A stretch of 64,000 nt of DNA from Triglochin maritima (taxonomy: Eukaryota > Streptophyta > Magnoliopsida > Alismatales > Juncaginaceae). The notes below the pieces were generated by a model. It worked only from the letters and a program-made list of their open reading frames with translations, searched no databases and was not told the origin of the DNA. The position numbers were made by a program, and so were the translations under genes. The stretch spans positions 15,602,501 through 15,666,500 of the forward strand of contig OY821787.1 of NCBI GenBank assembly GCA_963682175.1, in the 5' to 3' direction. Positions 57,641-64,000 of this stretch are shown in pieces (the stretch's first letter is position 1; each line of letters starts with the position of its first letter).

Positions 57641-57713
57641 TGTATGCATAGATAAAATAAATGCACTTATTACCTGAGTCGGCTTGCGGTAGAGGGGTTG
57701 AGTTTGCTCAAAG

Positions 57714-60269
57714 TCAACCATAATCAGAACTGGATTGAATGACACCATGTTGGTGCATGTATCCAGTTGAATTGTTCCCCATGTTGACTTGAGGAAAAGA
57801 TTCCACTCTTTTCACTTGAATTGGTTCGCTTGTTTGCTCGAGTGATGGTGGTTGGGTAAATGAATTACTCCATTTTTTCTTACTTCCTTTTTGCTTATGT
57901 GATGATTTATTTGATTCAGAATTCTGATAAATACGTGCTCTCATCACAACATCACTTGGGTTGCATATTAGTTCTGGCTCATTATCAATATGGAAGATAT
58001 TAAATTCTGCTTTTAAGTTCCCGAAAGATAATTGCATGAGCCCATTTCGACAGTTTATTAATGCTTCCGAAGTGGCTAAAAAGGGTCTACCTAGAATTAC
58101 AGGGATTTGTCGATTAGGATTTACAACAGGTTCAGTATCAAGTACGACAAAATCCACTGGATAAATGAAGTCACCAACCTTAATCAAAACGTCCTCTACT
58201 ATACCTCTCGGTTTCTTAACAGAACAATCAGCGAATTGGAGGGTTGTCCTAGAGGGTTTCAGTGGACCAAGGTTGAGTTGCTCGTAGACAGAAAATGGGA
58301 GCAAGTTAACGCTTGCACCAAGGTCTAGAAGGGCTTTATTGATAAACGTATCTCCTATTGAACATGAAATTGTGGGACACCCCGGGTCCTTATATTTTAT
58401 AGGAGATGTGTTGGAAAGAATTGAGCATATGTTTGCAGTTAAAAATGCCTTCTTTGGTACATTCGTTTTTCTCTTCTTAGTGCACAAATCTTTTAAGAAT
58501 TTAGCATAAGCAGGTATTTGTTGAATCATGTCTAAGAGTGGAATGTTTACCTTAACTTGCTTAAATACTTCCAAGATTTTCTCTATTTGTGCACTAGAGT
58601 TCTTTTTGAGTCTATTGGGAAATGGGGCTTTAGGCACATAGACTCGCTCAGGTTCAGGTTGAGCTACAGGTTCAGGTTGGGTAGGTGGATTGGGCTTTTC
58701 AATTTGGACGTCGGGTTCAATGGTCAAGTCATATGTGGGTGCTTGATGGCTAGATTGATTAGTCATTCTAGGGTTTACCACATTATTGTCAATTTGTCTT
58801 CCGGATCGTAATGATACTACAGCATTGATTTGTTGGAACGGTCCTTCCTCATTAACCATTTGAACCGGTCTAGGGTTGTTATTTCCTGAAGGTGGTTGAT
58901 AAGATTGATATTGATTATTAGTTCTGGGGTTTACCTCAGGTTGACTTGGAGATTGGCCCTTTTCTCTTTCACCTATTATCTGTGCTAATTGGCTGACCTG
59001 TGTCTCTAGCCTTTGGAATGATTGGTTGGTTGTTTGTATAAAAGTTGTCATTAAATTTTCTAATTTTGTCAACCTAACCTCATGATTTCCATTATTACCC
59101 CCAGATGATGTATTATTTTGGTTATATGGGGTTGGTTGTTGTCTAGGAGGTTGTCCTTGTTGGGTCCACGAAAAATTGGGATGATTACGCCAACCTGGGT
59201 TATAGGTTGATGCGTAAGGATCATTTCTAGAATTGTTAAATGTGGCATTAACATGTTCCAGGTTCACACAGTCCTCCATTAAATGACCAGTCTGACCACA
59301 TCTAGAGCAGGGGATAGACAAGGGTTGACTCATTCGGGGTTGGTTTTGTAGCTCTAGACTTTCCATTCTACGCATTAGGGTAGCTAGTTTTGCCTCAGCC
59401 GCTATGTTGGAGTCTATAGCTAAGACACCTGGTCGGGGTTGACTCGCTATTCTAGATCCAATACTCGGGTTGATGGGTGTTCTAGCATTGTCCCATTGCA
59501 TACTATTTTCAGCTAAATCCTCAAGAAAAGTCCAGGCATCATTTTCATTTTTGGACATAAAGTTCCCTTGGCTCACAGATTCTAGCATAACCCTAGATGT
59601 GGGTGTCAATCCCTCATAAATAATTTGGCATAATTGCCACTTCGGAATTCCGTGATGAGGGCATTGGGTCAAGACACTCTTAAATCTCTCAAGATAGCAA
59701 TAGAACGGCTCGCTCTCAGACTGAACGAATGCAACAATTTCATTCCTAATCTTCATAGTCTTATGGTTGGGGAAATATTTTTTTAGGAAAATTTGAACAA
59801 ATTCGGCCCAACTTCTAATTGATCTTTCGGCTAGACTATATAGCCATTTCTTAGCGTCGTCCTTCAGTGCTAGAGGCACGAATTTCAGACGCACTGCCTC
59901 TTCAGGGATATGCTGGTATTGCATAAGAGAGCAGATTTCTTCAAATTCTCTAAGGAAGAGATATGGATCTTCCCTAGAGGTGAACTTAGGCAGCATACTC
60001 ATGTATTGTGCCTTAAGTTCGAAATCGCGACCCGGTATGGTGGGCATGACGATGCACGATGGCTGAGCAGCCATCGTTGGGTAGCACCGATCCCTCAGAG
60101 TCATAGGCGGGTTCACAACATTCTCACCCATTAGATCCGGGTGAGGTGGTGCAACAGATGGATTGGGGTTAAGCTCCAGACTGGAATCTAGATGAACTCG
60201 TGAGAGTCGATTACTCAAGTCCCGAATCCAAATCTGAGTGCACCGGGTTGAATCAATTTTTGAATTCAA
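57714..60269 (-). CDS. Gag-protease polyprotein of a non-autonomous LTR element
   Basis: Open frame of 851 codons; the codon at 60267-60269 is TTG after a stop, and the first in-frame ATG is at 60129-60131, so the protein is probably about 805 aa. Numbering from 60269: the capsid-type Retrotrans_gag domain is at about 110-215 (KFTSREDPYLFLREFEEIC, AKKWLYSLAERSIRSW, FLKKYFPNHKTM); a CX2CX4HX4C zinc knuckle (CSRCGQTGHLMEDC) at about 318-331; a Gln/Asn/Pro-rich linker follows; an aspartic protease with ALLDLGASVNLLP at about 643-656 (Asp in DLGAS) and ILGRPFLATSEALI near 740. The C-terminal tail is basic, then Gln/Ser-rich. In Athila/Tat elements this frame normally continues into RT; here it stops. 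The frame is intact, consistent with the young LTRs. It could supply particles and processing; RT and integrase must come from elsewhere. Confidence 0.88.
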   Translation of the reverse strand: MNSKIDSTRCTQIWIRDLSNRLSRVHLDSSLELNPNPSVAPPHPDLMGENVVNPPMTLRDRCYPTMAAQPSCIVMPTIPGRDFELKAQYMSMLPKFTSREDPYLFLREFEEICSLMQYQHIPEEAVRLKFVPLALKDDAKKWLYSLAERSIRSWAEFVQIFLKKYFPNHKTMKIRNEIVAFVQSESEPFYCYLERFKSVLTQCPHHGIPKWQLCQIIYEGLTPTSRVMLESVSQGNFMSKNENDAWTFLEDLAENSMQWDNARTPINPSIGSRIASQPRPGVLAIDSNIAAEAKLATLMRRMESLELQNQPRMSQPLSIPCSRCGQTGHLMEDCVNLEHVNATFNNSRNDPYASTYNPGWRNHPNFSWTQQGQPPRQQPTPYNQNNTSSGGNNGNHEVRLTKLENLMTTFIQTTNQSFQRLETQVSQLAQIIGEREKGQSPSQPEVNPRTNNQYQSYQPPSGNNNPRPVQMVNEEGPFQQINAVVSLRSGRQIDNNVVNPRMTNQSSHQAPTYDLTIEPDVQIEKPNPPTQPEPVAQPEPERVYVPKAPFPNRLKKNSSAQIEKILEVFKQVKVNIPLLDMIQQIPAYAKFLKDLCTKKRKTNVPKKAFLTANICSILSNTSPIKYKDPGCPTISCSIGDTFINKALLDLGASVNLLPFSVYEQLNLGPLKPSRTTLQFADCSVKKPRGIVEDVLIKVGDFIYPVDFVVLDTEPVVNPNRQIPVILGRPFLATSEALINCRNGLMQLSFGNLKAEFNIFHIDNEPELICNPSDVVMRARIYQNSESNKSSHKQKGSKKKWSNSFTQPPSLEQTSEPIQVKRVESFPQVNMGNNSTGYMHQHGVIQSSSDYG

Positions 60270-61555
60270 ATTCGAAATTTAAATTCGAAATTTAATTTCA
60301 AGAATTAATTACAATTTTTTTTCTTTCGTTTTTTTATGTTTTTTTTCAAAAGGGAAACAAACAATAGAATGGGGCAAGATGAGAAAGGAATCCTAATCTA
60401 GAGAATTTAGGTGAGAAGAGAAAGAAGACTCAGATGAGAAAGGAAACTTAACTCTAAAGATAGAAAAGAGGGTTGGTCAGAAATTTCCTAATAAAGCACG
60501 GTTCAAACAATCCTAGACCTAGTGTCACTTAAATCTAGACGACTCCTAACTGGTTGAGACGAATTGATTCGCTTGATTCACCTCCCTCACTAATCAAACC
60601 AAATTGGCCAGGTAGTGTATAGCTAGTGGGGGCGCTTCCGACAGAGTCGGTGCCAATTAGACAACCACTTCGCTTGGAAGACTTTCGTCAACACAAAAAC
60701 ACTTCCTAGACACCAAATTGAATTCGATCGGCTTCAGGTCATAGCAAGTCAAACCAATTCTTCTCCTTAATTGAGTCTGAGTCCTTAGGGGCCAATGTCT
60801 AATTGATTTTGAATTTTAAGGCTTGGGTGACACTTTAGGATTGTGATTTGTGGGCCACGGAAGGGTGATGAAATCCCCACCGTATCTTTTCCTACGGAGT
60901 TGCCCTTAAGATAGTTTAACTTAGATCTAACAAAGATAGTCAAACAATGGTCTTTTTAATGGGGGCAATTGCAAGGTTGTATGCAAATTAAATTATATGC
61001 TTAAATGCAATCGTTAAAAACCACGATACGTACCTTGCCTCCAGCACTCTTTAACAGAAGTTGATTTGCAAGAATTTAGCAAGAATAATGCAAACAAAAC
61101 ATTATATGATGCATGCACTAAGGTCTTTCTAATTTTGCGAATTTTAGGTCAGAGTTGAAATATTGCCAATTATGGAATTTAAGCTGAACACGTGCAATTC
61201 TAATAAAAGGAAATTTTCTGAAACTAGAAATTACGAGGAAAAAGGCAACGAAGGTTACCTACGCAATGCTCAGTCGGGTTCGCCGCCCGCTCTCGAAATT
61301 TCAGTAGCTTTACGCGTCCACCCAGAGATGAGTCGCGTCCCAGAAAAAGTTGAAGCCCAGAAGCTCCAAGTGTGCGGCGGATTCGACGCAAGTTGTTCTT
61401 CAGGTGCGGCGATTTCGCTGCTCGTTTAGCTCAAATGGTGCTCGGATTTCGCCGTGCACTCTGTTGTCTCCTGAAACACAAATCCAAATACTTAGATCGC
61501 GCACAAGATAAACAGGATAAAATCGAAATACAAAAACAACAAAATCTGCGTCGCC
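60270..61555 (-). other. Leader of the gag-protease element
   Basis: About 1.3 kb between PBS and gag, closely homologous to 53201-54470. Contains palindromes at 61373-61421 and an AT-rich direct repeat (AAATTCGAAATTTA-type) just before gag. Confidence 0.7.
61373..61421 (-). promoter_or_regulatory. Leader palindromes of the gag-protease element
   Basis: TGCGGCGGATTCGACGCA (61373-61390) and GCGGCGATTTCGCTGC (61406-61421), each with one mismatch in the stem; same location relative to the PBS as 53338-53384. Confidence 0.7.
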
Positions 61556-61573
61556 TCCCCGGCAACGGCGCCA
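61556..61573 (-). other. Primer-binding site (tRNA-Asp type)
   Basis: Minus strand TGGCGCCGTTGCCGGGGA, six bases from the LTR at 61580. Confidence 0.93.
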
Positions 61574-61579
61574 AAAACT

Positions 61580-62675
61580 TGATGTGAATTTTATTTATAC
61601 CGCAAGTGCACGGCGTCTATGAAGACGTGGCAAGTACGGGTCGAACACAAGGAGGGAGAGATTTCGTAGTTGATGTTGTTTTCGATTAAGAGGAAGAAGG
61701 AAGAAGAAATAAGTTGGGTTTTTGGTATTTTTGGTTTAATTATCTAAAGTACGAAATAAGAACAATTAAAATTAAAACAAGAACAAAGAGGAGAATCCGT
61801 GGGGTGGAGGTTTAGATGTAGGTTTAGAGTAGAGAATTACTGAAACTTATTGTAAATCATGTTAGTTATGAAGCATTACAAGATAAATGACTTAACATAA
61901 ACTCAAGTAATCAAAATATACTAATCATGAACTTAAAATAATAACATGCATTCATCATTCTCTAACCCTAATTCCATCACCTCCACCCTTTGGAAAGAGT
62001 TAGAAACTCATGGAGGGAGGAAGAAGAAGGGATCCTAGAGACATTTAAAAGAAAACTAAAAACAAGAATTAAAAGAACAGAATTTTATTACTAATGATCC
62101 AAGACCAAAGGTTCAAAGATATGTTACATTCGTCCTACAGGGCTATTTATAGCCGATACAAGGGATACTAATACATAAAATGATAGTACACGCGTCGACC
62201 CGACACTGGACAAAAATCGGGCACACAGATCAATGACTGGGCGGCGGAAACGCCGCCTATTGAAGGTGTTGTGCGGCGAAAACGCCGCACAATCAGGTCT
62301 GCTCGGGTCCGGATTTTGGTCATGTGTTTATGGTATGATTTGATCTTTATTTACGCGTCTGGATGATTCTTTCCATTGTCTTGAACTCCGGATTATTCCT
62401 TCCATTGTTGGGGATTTATTTTTGACTTTTCTTTTGACTTTTCCAACAAAATAACTTGATCCTTTTCTTTTGCAATCAGGTCCTTGGCATTTTGCAATTA
62501 AGCCCTTGACCTTTTTGTGATTAGCTCCTTGAATGCTTTTATGCTTGGAATGTGGGTAATTTGCATTCAGGTCCCTGTATTCTGTAAATACGACTAAACA
62601 CATACCTTAGTAGCATTTATTGATATAAAAGTAATCTAAATGAAAGACATATGATGCAATGTATGCAATGCATCA
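61580..62675 (-). repeat. 5' LTR of the gag-protease element (1096 bp)
   Basis: Partner of 55517-56612. Minus-strand TATA box at 62144-62151, palindromes at 62240-62257 and 62271-62290. Confidence 0.95.
62240..62290 (-). promoter_or_regulatory. U3 palindromes of the 5' LTR
   Basis: Same two inverted repeats as 56177-56227, identical in sequence, 88 and 119 bp upstream of the minus-strand TATA box. Confidence 0.8.
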
Positions 62676-62810
62676 ACCATCTTCGGTAATCCGTTCGATT
62701 AACGGTCGACCGAGGCGCGTGCAAATTCTGCCCGAACTTTTGTCACATCATCACATTTCATGGGTCAACTTTCTCACCCACTCCCCAATGGATCTAAGAG
62801 CTTTGAAGCC

Positions 62811-62818
62811 TATATAAG
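62811..62818 (+). promoter_or_regulatory. TATA box of the solo LTR
   Basis: TATATAAG, 99 bp downstream of the last palindromic doublet. Confidence 0.55.
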
Positions 62819-64000
62819 GACCTCATTAGAAGCACAACAACAAGCACTACACTCTCCAAACATCAAGTATCCTTGTGCTATCTTTCCCAAACCTTCAAAG
62901 CTCAAATCCTACACACTCAAGCCAAAACTTCACCACTTGTATTCCTAGATCCATATCATAATCCAAGTGTGCTCAAAGTTAGAGTGTCATTAGCAAGAAG
63001 TGTGATTCATTCCTTCATCCAAATCACAAGAGTTGTAATAGCTTCGGGGAAGCTCCCTCTCGGGTTGTGAGAGGAGACACGGGCGAGGCGAGGGTGTTCG
63101 CGAGGCTCGTTGTTTGTAAATGCGTTGATCTCGGCCCGGTAACGGAGATCGGATAGTGGAAACCACAAGCGAGGCTCGAGGGACGAGCGGGGCTTGTGAG
63201 TGAGGACTAGGGCCCGGGGAGGGTGCCGAACCTCGTTACATCGGGCGTCGACTACAACGTGGTTTGCAAGTTCTCTAACTCTCATCTAACCCTTGCATGA
63301 TTAGTTGTTAGTTTCGTAATTAAGTTTTAATTCCGCACTTTAGTTAATTATGATCACTAGAGGGCCCCATACGATACCCACACACCATACAGGGTCGCGA
63401 CTTCGAACTTAAGGCACAATACATGAGTATGTTGCCTAAGTTCACATCTAGGGAAGACCCATATCTATTCCTTAAAAAATTTGAGGAAATATGCTCTTAT
63501 GCAATACCAGCATATCTCTGAGGAGGCAGTGCGTCTGAAATTCGTGCCTCTAGCACTGAAGGACGACGCTAAGAAATGGCTATATAGTCTAGCCGAAAAA
63601 TCCATTAAAAGTTGGGCTGAGTTTGTTCAAGTATTCCTAAAAAAATATTTCCCCAACCATAAGACTATGAGGATTAGGAATGAAATTGTTGCATTCGTTC
63701 AATCTGAGTGCGAGCCGTTCTATTCCTATCTAGAAAGATTTAAAAGTGTGCTGACCCAATGCCCTCATCACGGAATTCCAAGATGGCAACTGTACCAAAT
63801 TATTTATGAGGGATTGACACCCACATCTAGGGTTATGATAGAATCCGTAAGCCAAGGGAACTTCATGTCAAAAAATGAAAATGATGCCTGGACGTTTCTT
63901 GAGGATATAGCTGAAAACAGTATGCAATGGGACAATGCTAGAGCACCGCTTAACCCGAGTATTGGATCTAGAATAGCAAGTCAACCCAAACCAGGAGTCT

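Larger units (their letters stand above)
55517..62675 (-). mobile_element. Young non-autonomous LTR element encoding only Gag-protease (7159 bp, minus strand)
   Basis: Two 1096-bp LTRs with TGATG/CATCA ends, a perfect 5-bp duplication ACCAT at 55512-55516 and 62676-62680, PBS (tRNA-Asp type) at 61556-61573, and PPT at 56613-56626. The LTRs differ at three positions by eye, so the insertion is recent. The interior has one long ORF with Gag and protease; the roughly 1.1 kb between it and the 3' LTR holds no RT or integrase. It is complete as a non-autonomous element but needs pol functions in trans. Confidence 0.93.
54982..62712. promoter_or_regulatory. Eight CGGTNNACCG doublets with fixed 9-bp spacing (array split by insertion)
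   Basis: Doublets start at 54982/55001, 55025/55044, 55091/55110, 55202/55221, 55327/55346, 55403/55422, 55478/55497 and 62684/62703. All eight have a start-to-start distance of 19 bp. Twelve of the 16 half-units fit CGGTNNACCG exactly; the central two bases vary while the arms stay fixed. The array ends 99 bp upstream of the TATA box. Confidence 0.85.
54674..63382 (+). mobile_element. Copia-type solo LTR (about 1545 bp), interrupted by a nested element
   Basis: Starts TGTTGG and ends CCCACA with the perfect 5-bp duplication CACCA at 54669-54673 and 63383-63387. It contains no internal domain, so it is a solo LTR left by LTR-LTR recombination. Its second half (62750-63380) is homologous to the LTR at 13281-14792. 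The nested element occupies 55517-62675. Confidence 0.88.
52235..64000 (+). mobile_element. Older gag-protease-family LTR element (+), host of a nested insertion
   Basis: 5' LTR (about 52235-53176), PBS (53183-53200), leader and the start of gag (to 54673), then a solo LTR insertion (54674-63382), after which gag resumes at 63388 and runs off the window. It belongs to the same family as 55517-62675 but is diverged and has frameshifts. Confidence 0.85.
54471..64000 (+). pseudogene. gag of the older element, split by insertion
   Basis: Coding match at 54471-54673 and again from 63388 to the window end, covering the N-terminus and Retrotrans_gag domain (FELKAQYMSML, KFVPLALKDDAKKWLYSL, VFLKKYFPNHKT-type motifs). 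Relative to the intact homologue at 57714-60269 it has a 1-bp deletion near 54541, the solo LTR insertion at 54674, and a 2-bp deletion near 63493, so it is inactive. Its protease and anything downstream lie outside the window. Confidence 0.85.

Overview
The window is a piece of a plant nuclear genome, most likely from a eudicot. It is built almost entirely from transposable elements nested in one another, plus one interrupted host gene. The evidence is plant-type elements throughout: Ty3/Gypsy-type elements primed by tRNA-Asp, Copia elements primed by initiator tRNA-Met, CACTA elements with TNP2/DUF4218/DUF4216, PIF/Harbinger, hAT, Tourist-like MITEs and L1-type LINEs. The host gene has 8 recognisable exons and long introns. 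I cannot name the species.

Layout. 1-6397: a non-autonomous LTR element (5' LTR cut by the window edge) whose only ORF is a zinc-knuckle protein without capsid, protease, RT or integrase. 6881-12431: a decayed CACTA element on the minus strand with a TNP2-type transposase pseudogene and repeat-rich ends. 12432-13280: 3' end of a LINE. 13281-15082 and 15083-19527: two Copia-type elements of different gag lineages, truncated and joined tail to tail. 19528-27306: 3' half of a second gag-only element, its LTR split by a 4.5 kb LINE (22172-26717). 27313-28980: remains of a Ulp1-like (C48) protease ORF of the kind found in CACTA elements. 29371-31136: chimeric LTR remnant. About 31142-35320: PIF/Harbinger element with both ORFs decayed. 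35324-37230: second decayed CACTA, cut by a short CACTA at 35677-36284. 37240-40760: decayed Gypsy element (minus) carrying a hAT insertion (39234-40621). 40947-41391: hAT MITE. 42344-49539: host gene on the minus strand, a predicted membrane-anchored glycosyltransferase-like protein, with a frameshift in exon 4. 49644-50916: hAT MITE with a Tourist MITE inside it, starting 105 bp upstream of the host ATG. 52235-64000: a three-layer nest. An older gag-bearing element (+) was hit by a Copia-type LTR, now a solo LTR (54674-63382), and that solo LTR was hit by a young gag-protease element (55517-62675, minus) of the same family as the oldest layer.

Most notable observations. (i) The solo LTR carries eight doublets of the palindromic 10-mer CGGTNNACCG, always separated by exactly 9 bp. 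Related doublets occur in two other Copia-type LTRs that have different gag genes, each time just upstream of the TATA box. (ii) The two non-autonomous Gypsy-like families carry unrelated GC-rich palindromes in the same two places: about 90-120 bp upstream of the LTR TATA box and again in the leader after the primer-binding site. (iii) These two families differ in LTR and ORF yet share PBS, leader blocks, two polypurine tracts and a pre-PPT block that is identical over 73 nt. This fits mobilisation in trans by a common partner, which is not in the window.
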